Source: a bacterium (lineage in GTDB: Bacteria; Chloroflexota; Dormibacteria; Aeolococcales; Bog-877). From it: DNA of 49,024 nucleotides. The position numbers and the translations under genes are program-made. Position 1 is the stretch's first letter; each line of letters starts with the position of its first letter. The DNA is taken from assembly GCA_021827985.1 (NCBI GenBank), contig JAKATL010000014.1, forward strand, positions 1 to 49,024. Direction: 5' to 3'. Below are positions 33,438 through 42,589 of the stretch, piece after piece. Under the pieces are notes generated by a model that did no database searches, had not been told where the DNA came from, and saw only the letters and a program-made list of their open reading frames with translations.

Positions 33438-34892
33438 TTAACGGAAGAGAGAGAGCAGCTCCTCGGTGGGGTGAGCTCTCTCTTCTGTTATGTGGCGGAG
33501 TTCCTCATCCGGAATCTGATCGAACGCGGCGACGCAAATCGGGTCGAATTGAGTCCCCGCACACCTGCGCACCTCGGCTCTGGCCTCGTGCAGCGGCAGA
33601 CCCTTCCGGTACGGCCGGTCCGAGATCATGGCGTCAAAAGAGTCTGCGATCGAGAACACGCGCGCCGGCAGCGGGATCGCGTCCCCACTCAGCCCTCTTG
33701 GGTACCCTCGGCCATCGAAGCGCTCGTGGTGGTTGAGGATGATCTCCCGGGCTCGCTCGAGCTGGCGTACATCCGAAACCATCTGGAAGCCCAGCTCGGG
33801 GTGGGTGCGCATGATCGCCCACTCCTCTTCTGTGAGCGGCCCAGGCTTCATCAGGATGGCATCCGGGACCCCGATCTTGCCAATGTCGTGGAGGAGCGCA
33901 CCGTGCGAGAGGCGGACCATCTCGTCCTGGCTGAACCTGAGGTTGCGTCCCATTAGGAGGGAGTACTCCACGACCCTGCGGCAGTGCCCCTCGGTGTCCT
34001 TGTCCCTAAGGTCAATCGCCTTCGAGAGGCTGATGAGCGTCGCGTTGAACGCGCTCTCCGCGTCGGACAATCGTGCTGCCTGCTCCTTCATCCAACGGGT
34101 TGTCGCGATCTGGACGATCGTGACGGGAGCAGCGAGGACAATTAGCGCGCCGGGATCTCCAAGGCGAGTGCTGGCAGCCACGATGCCTACACCAGTTAGC
34201 CCGTATCCCAAGTAATACGGTAGAACGCCCCCCACCTGCCGGAAAAATGCCTGCCATCGAAAGTCCGCATTGCCCTGCTCTGCGTACAGGACAGTACCGA
34301 GAAGGAAATGATTGACCAACCACGCCGCAAGACCGCCCGCGATGCCTGCCGAGACCACAACGGCTACCGACGATGAGATCCTGTACATGAGTTCGAATGC
34401 AACCGCTGCAGACGAAAACGTCAGCATCGACATTGCGGTGTTGAACGTGACCTTTAATGGGGCAGTCGACCGCTGCCACAAGTTCACAAGCAAGAATGCA
34501 GAAACGACGGCGACTGCCCCCGCAGGGCCAAGTAGGAAGACGGAGCCTATGCCTGCATAAGCAGTTCCACTAAAGGTAATCCGGCCACGACCGATGGGGA
34601 TACCCACCGGGCCTCGCAGGTCCAGCACTGCAACAAACGCGACTACGAGAGCCAGGTCCAAAAAATTGAAGGGTGGGTGAACGAGTAGGAGCCCTACGGC
34701 GATGGCGGCTACGCACGCCAAAAGCACGACAAGCGCAACCGTTCCTCGTGGTCGTTCTGGGGAGGCCGGCCGTACCGCGAGAGCTTCGGACCTCTCGGCG
34801 CCTGAAGCGCGTGAATTCACGACTTCACTTGGAAGCGGGGGGCTCGAGGGTATGCTGGGCGAAGCGGAACGGACCCTAAGTCTCGACGCCAT
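33438..34892 (-). CDS. Membrane HD-GYP domain protein (putative c-di-GMP phosphodiesterase)
   Basis: 484 residues: ~50 hydrophilic residues, about seven to eight membrane segments (50-270) as a sensor region, then a C-terminal HD-GYP domain. Metal and signature residues are present: LLHDIGKIGVPD near 333, HPELGF, NHHERFDGRGYPRGLSG near 385, and FDAMISDRPYRKG. The GYP triplet is intact, so c-di-GMP hydrolysis is expected. The gene has visibly more A+T, especially around 34140-34700, than its neighbours, suggesting acquisition or relaxed composition. Another candidate c-di-GMP protein (YajQ) lies 4 kb away. ATG start at 34892. Confidence 0.9.
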   Translation of the reverse strand: MASRLRVRSASPSIPSSPPLPSEVVNSRASGAERSEALAVRPASPERPRGTVALVVLLACVAAIAVGLLLVHPPFNFLDLALVVAFVAVLDLRGPVGIPIGRGRITFSGTAYAGIGSVFLLGPAGAVAVVSAFLLVNLWQRSTAPLKVTFNTAMSMLTFSSAAVAFELMYRISSSVAVVVSAGIAGGLAAWLVNHFLLGTVLYAEQGNADFRWQAFFRQVGGVLPYYLGYGLTGVGIVAASTRLGDPGALIVLAAPVTIVQIATTRWMKEQAARLSDAESAFNATLISLSKAIDLRDKDTEGHCRRVVEYSLLMGRNLRFSQDEMVRLSHGALLHDIGKIGVPDAILMKPGPLTEEEWAIMRTHPELGFQMVSDVRQLERAREIILNHHERFDGRGYPRGLSGDAIPLPARVFSIADSFDAMISDRPYRKGLPLHEARAEVRRCAGTQFDPICVAAFDQIPDEELRHITEERAHPTEELLSLFR

Positions 34893-35113
34893 GTTCCATC
34901 GGAAGCCCGGGAAGTTGCCCGAGCCCTCCGCCTAACCACTTGCGGAACGCCGTCCTGAAGTGCTCCATCCGTCCCTGCCGTAGCGAATCCCACTACCGTC
35001 GGGAGGCCGTACCACCCAGCGGACCAGCGCAGTTTAGCCTCTGTGGAGGTCAGGATAGGGGCGCAAAGGAGGATCGGAGCATAGCTGTAACAGCTTTGCC
35101 ACCGAGCCTCAGC

Positions 35114-36646
35114 CTACTTGGCGTAGTCGACCGAGCGGGTCTCCCGCACCACGGTCACCTTGATGGTTCCCGGGTAGCTCATCTCGCTCTCGATCCGCCG
35201 GGCCACGTCGCGGGCCAGGACCACGGCAGCGTCATCGGTGATCCGTTCGGGGCGGACCAGGATCCTCACCTCCCTGCCGGCCTGGATGGCGAAGGAGCGC
35301 TCGACCCCCTCGAAGCCGTTGGCGATCTCCTCCAGCTTCTCCAGCCGCTTGATGTAGCTGGCCAGGGTCTCGCGCCGGGCCCCGGGCCGGGAGGCGGAGA
35401 TGGCGTCGGCGCTGAGGATGATGAAGGCCAGCACCGTGCTCGGCTCGACGTCGTAGTGGTGGCATTGCACTGCGTCCACCACGTCCCGGTGTCGCCCCAG
35501 CCGGCGCAGGATCTCCCCGCCGATCACGGCGTGCGACCCCTCCACCTCGTGGTCCACGGCCTTGCCGATGTCGTGGAGGAGTCCCGCCTCCTTGGCCAGG
35601 CGCTCGTCGGCCCCGATCTCGGCGGCGATCATCCCAGAGAGGAAGCCCACCTCCTTGCAGTGGGCCAGGACATTCTGGCCGTAGCTGTAGCGGAACCGCA
35701 GGGTGCCCACCAGCTTGACCAGCTCCGGATGCATCCCCTGCAGGCCCAGTTCGAAGAGGGCCTTCTCCCCCTCGTCGGCGATGCGGACCGCCACCTCCTC
35801 CCGCGACTTGGCGGCCACCTCCTCGATGCGGGTGGGGTGGATCCGGCCGTCGGAGAGCAGCTTGGTGAGCGTGACCCGGGCGACCTCCCGGCGCACCGGG
35901 TCGAAGCCGCTGAGGACCACCGTCTCCGGGGTGTCGTCGATGATCAGGTCAACGCCCAGGGCGGCCTCCAGAGCCCGGATATTCCGGCCCTCACGGCCGA
36001 TGATCCGCCCCTTGACCTCGTCGTTGGGAAGCGGGACCACGGACACCGAGCTCTCGCCGGTCTGGTCGGCCGCGTGGCGCTGGATGCTGGTGACCAGCAC
36101 CTCCCGGGCCCGCTCGTCCGCCTCGGCCTTGGCCTCGCCGGTGGCGTGGCGGATGCGCTCCGCCTTCTCGGAGATCAGCTCGCGGTCAAGGGCGGCCAGC
36201 AGCTCCTGCCGGGCCTCATCCCGTCCCAGTCCGGCAACCCGCTCCAGCTCCACCTCGGCCCCTCGGCGAAGCGCCTCCACCTCTTCCCGGGCCGCCTCCA
36301 ACGCCCTGGTCTCGTTGGTTACCGCCTCGCTGCGCTGGAGCAGGTCCTGCTGCTGCCGGTCCAGCTGCTCCTCCCGCTGCAGGTTGCGCTGCTCCTGGCG
36401 GGTGACCTCCTGACGGCGGACGCTTAGCTCCTCCTCCAGCTCGGCCCGGAGCTTCAGTGCCTCGGCCTGGGCTTCCAGCTCCACCGACTTGCGGTGGGCC
36501 TCGAGCTCCCGCCGTGCTGCCCTTATCTCCTCCAGCTCGGCGGTGCCCTTCACCGCCTGTCGGCGCGAAACCGAGATCGCGTACGCGACGGCACCGATGG
36601 CGATCAGCGCCAGGACGACCGCCAGCCCCACCACCAAGGTGGCCAT
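35114..36646 (-). CDS. rny: Ribonuclease Y
   Basis: 510-residue membrane-anchored endoribonuclease that starts mRNA decay in Gram-positive-type bacteria. N-terminal transmembrane helix (4-26), long coiled coil (about 40-200), KH domain with GRIIGREGRNIRALE, HD domain with LLHDIGKAVDHE and the conserved C-terminus IKVTVVRETRSVDYAK. ATG at 36646 is preferred because GAGGT lies 8 nt upstream; the ATG at 36652 would leave 2 nt. A possible -10 TAGAAT lies at 36750-36755. RNase J and PNPase are in the same window. Confidence 0.96.
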   Translation of the reverse strand: MATLVVGLAVVLALIAIGAVAYAISVSRRQAVKGTAELEEIRAARRELEAHRKSVELEAQAEALKLRAELEEELSVRRQEVTRQEQRNLQREEQLDRQQQDLLQRSEAVTNETRALEAAREEVEALRRGAEVELERVAGLGRDEARQELLAALDRELISEKAERIRHATGEAKAEADERAREVLVTSIQRHAADQTGESSVSVVPLPNDEVKGRIIGREGRNIRALEAALGVDLIIDDTPETVVLSGFDPVRREVARVTLTKLLSDGRIHPTRIEEVAAKSREEVAVRIADEGEKALFELGLQGMHPELVKLVGTLRFRYSYGQNVLAHCKEVGFLSGMIAAEIGADERLAKEAGLLHDIGKAVDHEVEGSHAVIGGEILRRLGRHRDVVDAVQCHHYDVEPSTVLAFIILSADAISASRPGARRETLASYIKRLEKLEEIANGFEGVERSFAIQAGREVRILVRPERITDDAAVVLARDVARRIESEMSYPGTIKVTVVRETRSVDYAK

Positions 36647-36800
36647 TGCCATTTACCTCACAGTGCCGGCGGGAGCGCGGCGGCGGCCCTCCCCGGCATG
36701 AATCCCGCGCTTGGCGCAGGGACGTAGAGATCTAAGGAAACCTGAAGGGATTCTAGCGCCTGGAGACCGCCCTCAAGGAGGCCCGGAGAAACCCGTTCGG

Positions 36801-37844
36801 CTAGGCCAGGGCGGCCTCCTCCCCAGAGCCCACTTCGGAAGTCACGGCGACCGGCTCACCCAGCACCGCCTGGCGCACCTTGCGGGCGATCTCGGCGGTG
36901 AGCTCGGGGTTTCCCTTGAGCAGCTCGCGCACGTTCTCCCGCCCCTGTCCCAGGCGCGTCTCCCCGTAGCTGAACCAGGCTCCGCTCTTCTCGACCACGG
37001 CGGCCTCGATGGCCCCGTCCAGAACGCTCCCCTCCCAGGAGATACCCTCGTTGTAGAGGAGGTCGAGCTCGGTCGCCCGGAACGGAGCGGCGACCTTGTT
37101 CTTCACCACCCGCACCTTGACCCGGCTGCCGATCACGTCCATCCCCTGCTTCAGAGAGTCGATCCGGCGGATGTCGAGGCGCACGGAGGCGTAGAACTTG
37201 AGGGCCCGGCCGCCCGAGGTGACCTCCGGGTTGCCGAACATCACCCCGACCTTCTCCCGCAGCTGGTTGATGAAGATCACCACGCAGTTGGAGCGGCTGA
37301 TGGCGCCGGTGAGCTTGCGCATGGCCTGGGACATGAGCCGGGCCTGGAGGCCGACGTGGGTGTCCCCCATCTCGCCGTCGATCTCGGCCTTGGGGACCAA
37401 GGCGGCCACCGAGTCCACGACCACAACGTCGACGGCCTGGCTGCGCACCAGCGCCTCCACGATCTCCAGCGCCTGCTCCCCGGTGTCCGGTTGGGAGATC
37501 AGAAGGTCGTCGGTATTGACCCCGATCCGGCCGGCATAGGCCGGGTCCAGAGCATGCTCGGCATCGATGAAGGCCGCGACCCCGCCCAGCCGCTGGGCCT
37601 CGGCGATCACGTGCAGGCTGAGGCTGGTCTTACCGGAGGATTCGGGGCCGAAGATCTCTACAATCCGGCCCCTCGGGATCCCCCCCACCCCCAGCGCCAG
37701 GTCCAGGGTCAGCGCCCCGGTGGAGATCACCTCGACCCCACGCGCCGCGGAAGCGTCCCCGAGGCGCATGATGGCGCCCTTCCCGTAGCTGCGCTCGATC
37801 TGGGCCAGTGCGCTGCTAAGCGCCCGCTCCCTCTCAGTGGTCAA
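36801..37844 (-). CDS. recA: Recombinase RecA
   Basis: 347-residue strand-exchange ATPase and co-protease for LexA. Walker A GPESSGKT at 66-73, Walker [11 protein letters not shown], loop L1 EGEMGD-type [11 protein letters not shown], loop L2 [25 protein letters not shown] at 37844 is chosen: GGAGG lies about 6 nt upstream and the product begins with the standard [28 protein letters not shown]. An in-frame ATG at 37913 would add 23 residues unlike the family. The promoter upstream has a LexA box. Downstream of cinA, the common order. Confidence 0.98.
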   Translation of the reverse strand: MTTERERALSSALAQIERSYGKGAIMRLGDASAARGVEVISTGALTLDLALGVGGIPRGRIVEIFGPESSGKTSLSLHVIAEAQRLGGVAAFIDAEHALDPAYAGRIGVNTDDLLISQPDTGEQALEIVEALVRSQAVDVVVVDSVAALVPKAEIDGEMGDTHVGLQARLMSQAMRKLTGAISRSNCVVIFINQLREKVGVMFGNPEVTSGGRALKFYASVRLDIRRIDSLKQGMDVIGSRVKVRVVKNKVAAPFRATELDLLYNEGISWEGSVLDGAIEAAVVEKSGAWFSYGETRLGQGRENVRELLKGNPELTAEIARKVRQAVLGEPVAVTSEVGSGEEAALA

Positions 37845-37940
37845 ACGGGCCTCCTTCCGGTCAGTGAGGAATGGGGCGTCTAGGTGCCCTTGGAGCTCGA
37901 GTGTAGCGCTCATCTGCAGTGTCTCCAATGAGGTATGGGC

Positions 37941-37965
37941 AGAACGGGTGTTCGGTAGTGTATCA
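37941..37965 (-). promoter_or_regulatory. recA promoter with LexA box
   Basis: LexA box AGAACGGGTGTTCG (37941-37954): perfect GAAC-N4-GTTC dyad, one mismatch from CGAAC-N4-GTTYG. Minus-strand extended -10 TGATACACT (TACACT at 37957-37962) lies directly upstream, so bound LexA would cover the start site. No -35 is evident. Leader of roughly 105 nt. Confidence 0.75.
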
Positions 37966-37971
37966 CCACCG

Positions 37972-38484
37972 TCAGCCCGCCCGGGAGACACCGGTGGCGG
38001 GCAGGTGGTCGGAGAGCAGTTGGAGGGCCAGGGAGGCGGCTGCGAGGCGGTTCCCCTCTCGTCCAAGGTCGTCCACCAGCTTTAGGCAGCGGGCTCCCTC
38101 CGGAGCGGCTAGGGCTACGTATACCAGTCCGGGCGGCTTCAGCTCCGAGTGGCCCGGGCCAGCCACGCCGGTGATGCCCACCCCTAGGTGGGCACCAAGC
38201 ACCCGGCGCACCCCCTCGGCCATCGCCACCGCCACCTCCTCGCTCACCGCGCCCACCTGCTCCAGGAGGTCCGGCGGGACCCCCAGTTGGGACACCTTGA
38301 CCTGGTTGGAGTAGGCCACCACCCCCCCGAGGAAGGCGACCGAGGCCCCGGGGACCGCGGTTAGGAGTGAGGCCAGCAGGCCCCCGGTGCATGACTCGGC
38401 CGTGGCGATGGAGATGGGCGGCGGCAGCGAAGCCCGGCGCACCACCTCGTGAGCCATCTCCTGGATCCCGGCGGCAGGGTCCAT
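37972..38484 (-). CDS. cinA: CinA C-terminal domain protein (nicotinamide-nucleotide amidase)
   Basis: 170-residue single CinA_C domain, predicted to deamidate nicotinamide mononucleotide to nicotinate mononucleotide (PncC activity). Motifs [37 protein letters not shown] at 24-60 and [10 protein letters not shown] near 103. The N-terminal competence/damage domain of full-length CinA is absent, as in many bacteria. Lies directly upstream of recA on the same strand. ATG at 38484, no clear ribosome binding site. Confidence 0.94.
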   Translation of the reverse strand: MDPAAGIQEMAHEVVRRASLPPPISIATAESCTGGLLASLLTAVPGASVAFLGGVVAYSNQVKVSQLGVPPDLLEQVGAVSEEVAVAMAEGVRRVLGAHLGVGITGVAGPGHSELKPPGLVYVALAAPEGARCLKLVDDLGREGNRLAAASLALQLLSDHLPATGVSRAG

Positions 38485-38510
38485 CGGTGGCCAGGGGACC
38501 GCCTAACGGC

Positions 38511-39005
38511 TCAGCGGTAGTTGGTGAACTGCAGGGGCAGCGGTAGGTCCAGCTCCCGCAGATCGTGGATCACCGACTGGAGGGTGTCCTTGTCCCGGCT
38601 CACCACGCGCAGCTCGTCACCCTGGATGCGCACCTGCACCTTGGGATGGGCGGCCTTGATCCGCTTGCTGAGGTCACGGGCCGAGTCCTCGTCGATCCCC
38701 TTCTGGATGGCCACGGCCAGCCGCACGTTGCCCTTGGCCGCCGGCTCCGGCTTGCCCGGACGGATGATCTTGAGTGAGAGGTTGCGGCGGACCAGTTTGC
38801 TCTTGAGCACATCCAGCACGGCGTCGGCGCGGCCGTCGGAGGCCGCCAGGATCACGATCTCCTTCTCCTGGAGGTCGATCTCGGCTACCACGCCCTTGAA
38901 GTCATAGCGGGTGGAGATCTCCCGCCTCGCCTGCTCCACCGCGTTCACCAGCTCCTGGCGATCGAAGTCCGAGACCACGTCGAAGGAGTGCTCGGTGGCT
39001 GCCAT
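38511..39005 (-). CDS. yajQ: YajQ-family nucleotide-binding protein
   Basis: 164 residues, complete YajQ fold: SFDVVSDFDRQELVNAVEQARREISTRYDFKG at 7-38, the KIIRPGKPEPAAKGNVR centre and VRIQGDELRVVSRDKDTLQSVI near the end. Family members bind RNA and, in Xanthomonas, c-di-GMP. ATG at 39005 has no Shine-Dalgarno sequence; TACCCT at 39012-39017 lies 6 nt upstream, another possible leaderless start. Followed by cinA after 26 bp. Confidence 0.95.
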   Translation of the reverse strand: MAATEHSFDVVSDFDRQELVNAVEQARREISTRYDFKGVVAEIDLQEKEIVILAASDGRADAVLDVLKSKLVRRNLSLKIIRPGKPEPAAKGNVRLAVAIQKGIDEDSARDLSKRIKAAHPKVQVRIQGDELRVVSRDKDTLQSVIHDLRELDLPLPLQFTNYR

Positions 39006-39021
39006 GCCACAAGGGTAGCGG

Positions 39022-41274
39022 CTACTCCTCCCCCTCGCCCGAGTCCAGGAGCTGCTCCAGCTCGGCCAGGGTCATCAGCACTTCCCGCGACTTGCTGCCC
39101 TCGTATGGCCCCACCACCCGGGCATCGGCCAGCTGGTCCACCAGCCGGGCCGCGCGGGTGTAGCCCACCTGGAGCCGGCGCTGGAGCAGGGAGGTGGCCG
39201 CCCGCCCTTCCCCGATCACGATCCTCCCGGCGCGTTCGAAGAGGGGGTCCCGGCGAGCGGCTCCGTCCGCGGGGACCGGGCCGAGTGCGGCCGCCTGAAG
39301 GATCTCCTCCTGGTAGGCGGGGGTCCCCTGGGCCTTCCACCAGCCGATCAGCTGGTCCAGCTCCCGGTCGGAGACGTAGGCGCCCTGGAGCCTGGTCGCC
39401 TTGCCAGCGTCTATGGGCAGGTAGAGCATGTCGCCCCGTCCCAGGAGCTTCTCCGCTCCCATCTCGTCCAGGATCACCCGGGAGTCCACCCCGCTGCTCA
39501 CCGCGAAGGCCACCCGGGACGGGATGTTGGCCTTGATGAGACCGGTGATGATGTCGGCGGATGGGCGCTGGGTGGCCACTATGAGGTGGATGCCTACCGC
39601 TCTGGCCAGCTGGGCGATCCGGCAGATCAGGTCCTCGATCTCGCTGGCGGCGACCATCATCAGGTCGGCCAGCTCGTCGATCACGATCACGATCTTGGGA
39701 AGGGGACGAAGGCCCAGCTGGGGCGCTCGCTCGTTGAACACGGTGATGTTGCGTGCCCCGTTGCCGGCGAAGAGCTTGTAGCGCTGCTCCATCTCCACCA
39801 CGGCCCAGCGCAGCGAGGCGACCGCACCCTCGGGCTCCACCACGACCGGCACCAAGAGGTGGGGCAGGCCGGCGAAGTTGCTGAGCTCCACTCGCTTGGG
39901 GTCGACCAGGATCAGCCGCAGCTCGCGCGGGGTGGACTGGAGCAGAAGCCCGGCCAGGACCGCGTTGATGCAGACGCTCTTCCCCGACCCGGTGGCACCG
40001 GCGATCAGCAGGTGGGGCATGGCCGCCAGGTCACCCAGCACCGGGCGCCCGCTGACGTCCGCGCCCAGGGCCACCGAGAGACCGCTCTTCATCTCGTGGA
40101 ACGAGGGAGCCTGGACCACCTCCTTCAGGGTCACCAGCTGAGCCGCCTTGTTGGGCACCTCGATCCCAATGGCTGACTTGCCGGGGATAGGCGCCTGGAT
40201 GCGGATGGGTGCGGCCAGCGCCAGGGAGAGGTCGGTCTGGTAGGCCAGCACCCGGCGCACCGGGACCCCGGACCCCGGCTGGAGCTCGTACTGGGTCACG
40301 GTGGGACCGGCGTTGACGCCCATGACCTTGGACTCCACCCCGAAGTTGGCCAGCGTGGCCTCGATGGTCTTGATGCGGCTGCGGATCTCGTCCCGCAGGC
40401 GCTCCCGCTTGCCCTGTGCGGAGTCGAGGAGATCCAGGCTGGGGATCACCCAGTTCGGCTCGGGTCCCTCCGGATCATCCTCGAGTTCCAGGGGCGGTGG
40501 CACGGGCAGAGGAAGAGCCGTCGGAGTGCTGGTGGGTTCCTCCTCCACCTCCAGCTCCTCGAAGATGCGCTGGAACGGCTCGGGCGGGAGCGCCGGGCCA
40601 TCCACCGGGGGAGCCTCGGGCTCGGGAACCGCCAGTTGTAGGTCGAGCGGGGCAGGGACCGGAGCGGGGAGGGAGGCACGCGCCGCCGGCGCGCTGGGGG
40701 CGAAGAGCGGCCCCAGGAGTCTGGAGACGCCCCGGAGGGCTGACCCGGAGATCCGCGACGGTGCGAGGTCGAGGGCCAGCACCAGCCCCGCGAGCCCCAG
40801 GGCTCCCAGCGCCACCAGCATGGCCGGCGCGCCCACCACCACGGCAGCACGGGGGCCGATCGCGCGCCCCACCGCCCCTCCGTAGCCGGCGCCGGCGATC
40901 GCCGCCATGGAGATGGCCGCCAGGCAGCTCACGCTGAGCGCCACCAGCACCGTGCCCAGGCTCCGCCTGGGCCCGCGGCTGGCCAGCATCGCCAGCCCCG
41001 CTCCGATCAGCGCCAGCCCCACGATCCAGCCACCTATGCCCACTGCCGCCGACACCGCACGAGCGAAGGCGTGGGCCACCGGGGCCTGGGGGAACCCCAG
41101 GAGGATGACGCCGATCACCCCCAGCGCCAGCGTCCCGATGCCGGAGAGCTCGCGCCTCTGGTCGGGGGTCAGGCGGGGCGCAGTTTGTGTGGCCCTCGTG
41201 CCTCTCGCGGGCCGCCTGGTACGGGTCCCGGAACGCTTCGCCCGGGCTGGCGCCCGGCGCCTTGTCGTCGCCAT
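39022..41274 (-). CDS. ftsK: DNA translocase FtsK/SpoIIIE
   Basis: 750-residue septum-located DNA pump. Lys/Arg/Thr-rich first 30 residues, four to five membrane segments (about 45-185), a Pro/Glu-rich linker (190-270), alpha/beta motor domain with Walker A GATGSGKS near 425 and Walker B KIVIVIDELADLMM, and a winged-helix gamma domain (SLLQRRLQVGYTRAARLVDQLADARVVGP) that reads orientation sequences. Linker is short, so SpoIIIE/SftA-like size. ATG with GAGGAA about 8 nt upstream. In the order ftsK-yajQ-cinA-recA, all minus. Confidence 0.95.
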   Translation of the reverse strand: MATTRRRAPARAKRSGTRTRRPARGTRATQTAPRLTPDQRRELSGIGTLALGVIGVILLGFPQAPVAHAFARAVSAAVGIGGWIVGLALIGAGLAMLASRGPRRSLGTVLVALSVSCLAAISMAAIAGAGYGGAVGRAIGPRAAVVVGAPAMLVALGALGLAGLVLALDLAPSRISGSALRGVSRLLGPLFAPSAPAARASLPAPVPAPLDLQLAVPEPEAPPVDGPALPPEPFQRIFEELEVEEEPTSTPTALPLPVPPPLELEDDPEGPEPNWVIPSLDLLDSAQGKRERLRDEIRSRIKTIEATLANFGVESKVMGVNAGPTVTQYELQPGSGVPVRRVLAYQTDLSLALAAPIRIQAPIPGKSAIGIEVPNKAAQLVTLKEVVQAPSFHEMKSGLSVALGADVSGRPVLGDLAAMPHLLIAGATGSGKSVCINAVLAGLLLQSTPRELRLILVDPKRVELSNFAGLPHLLVPVVVEPEGAVASLRWAVVEMEQRYKLFAGNGARNITVFNERAPQLGLRPLPKIVIVIDELADLMMVAASEIEDLICRIAQLARAVGIHLIVATQRPSADIITGLIKANIPSRVAFAVSSGVDSRVILDEMGAEKLLGRGDMLYLPIDAGKATRLQGAYVSDRELDQLIGWWKAQGTPAYQEEILQAAALGPVPADGAARRDPLFERAGRIVIGEGRAATSLLQRRLQVGYTRAARLVDQLADARVVGPYEGSKSREVLMTLAELEQLLDSGEGEE

Positions 41275-41389
41275 GAGTGAAGTTCCTCGCCCTGGGGCGG
41301 CGCTGGTGGGTCGTGAACTGGGAAACCGCCCGTTGGCCGCAGTCTAGCAGCCGGCTCGCACATCTGCTCGGAAATCTGCGGCAGCAGCT

Positions 41390-42589
41390 TCAGAAGTGGG
41401 TGAGGCGCCACCAGAGCGAGGGAAGCGGCAGGGCTGACCTGAGCCTGAGCCAGGTGGTGCCCACCGCGCCGCCGGAGGTCCGCGCCTCAATCTCGGCCAC
41501 CGCCGCTCCTCGGTGCAGAGCGGCCTCAAGGTAGAGGCGCCGCAGACGGAGCTGGATGGTCAGCCCCGGCCAGCCCACGACCTCGAGTACAGGACTGGCC
41601 CGGAGTGGTACCGGCGAGTGCCACCCCGAGAGCAAGACCGGGAGCGTGGAGGGCACCGGGCGAAGGGTCAAGCGGGGCACCACGGACTCCAGAAGTCGCA
41701 CCGCCCCGGCCTCGGCCAACCGGATCGCGGAGATGGGTCCTCCGGGGGCGCCCAGGACAGCCGCAGTCACCACCTGCTCCGTCCCCCCTATCCCATCGCG
41801 GGCGGCCGCGACGAAGCACCCACCAGACGAGGACGTCCAGCCGGTCTTCAGCCCCACCACCCCCGCCTGCCCCAGGACAAAGTCATAGTTGTGCACCACC
41901 CCGGCGACCGGCAGGGTGGCCTTCGACATGTCGGCCACCACCGCCAGCGCCGGCTGGGCCATCACCGCGGCGGCGAGCCGCAGCAGGTCGGACGCGGTGC
42001 TGGAACTTCCGGGGTCCAGTCCGCTGCTGTCCACAAAGGTGGTGTGGCGCATTCCCAGGTCCCTCGCCTCCTGGTTCATCCGGGCCACGAAGGCCGGCAC
42101 CGTCCCGGCATCCCATTCCGCCAGCACCCGCGCCAGGTTGTCGGCGGAAGGGATGAGCAGGCCCTCCAGCAGCTGCTGCTCGCTGAGGGTCTCACCCGCC
42201 TGGACCGCCACCACCGAGTCCCCGGCCGCCAGTTCCTGCCTGTAGAGGGCTTGGTCGGCTGGGGTGAGGGGAACTTCGGGGCCGGACTGCCCGGGCGCCA
42301 GCGGATGCGCCCGGACCACCACCAGGGCGGTCATCAGCTTGGTCACGCTGGCGATGGGCACCGGGGTCTGGGCTCCTGAGGCGGCCACCTCCCCGACCCC
42401 GTCCACCCCCACCGCGGCCTGCCCGTAGGTCGGCCAGGCCGGGCTGAGAGGTGCTCCGGGGAAGAGCAGGGTGGAGTGGGCGGCACCCGCGACCCGGGGC
42501 TCCGGGAGAGGCCGCCAGGCCTGGACTCCGGCGAACCCCAGGAGCGCCGCGATCGGCACTATCCCGAGGAGGATGGAGCGGCGCTTCAC
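41390..42589 (-). CDS. dacF: D-alanyl-D-alanine carboxypeptidase (S11 family)
   Basis: 399-residue penicillin-binding protein that trims peptidoglycan pentapeptides. N-terminal signal/anchor segment (SILLGIVPIAALLGFAGV, 5-22), active-site Ser81 and Lys84 in SVTK, second motif SADN at 148-151, third motif KTG in GLKTGWTSSSGG near 247, and a C-terminal beta domain. GTG start in a GTGA overlap with the RNase J gene, so translation is coupled; the longer frame to 42910 lies inside rnj. Name dacF is by family similarity only. Confidence 0.92.
   Translation of the reverse strand: MKRRSILLGIVPIAALLGFAGVQAWRPLPEPRVAGAAHSTLLFPGAPLSPAWPTYGQAAVGVDGVGEVAASGAQTPVPIASVTKLMTALVVVRAHPLAPGQSGPEVPLTPADQALYRQELAAGDSVVAVQAGETLSEQQLLEGLLIPSADNLARVLAEWDAGTVPAFVARMNQEARDLGMRHTTFVDSSGLDPGSSSTASDLLRLAAAVMAQPALAVVADMSKATLPVAGVVHNYDFVLGQAGVVGLKTGWTSSSGGCFVAAARDGIGGTEQVVTAAVLGAPGGPISAIRLAEAGAVRLLESVVPRLTLRPVPSTLPVLLSGWHSPVPLRASPVLEVVGWPGLTIQLRLRRLYLEAALHRGAAVAEIEARTSGGAVGTTWLRLRSALPLPSLWWRLTHF

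Noticed and set aside
34940..36427. 495-codon plus-strand frame opposite rny
   Set aside because: Low-complexity Asp/His/Leu/Gly composition mirroring the rny codon bias; RNase Y on the other strand is unambiguous.
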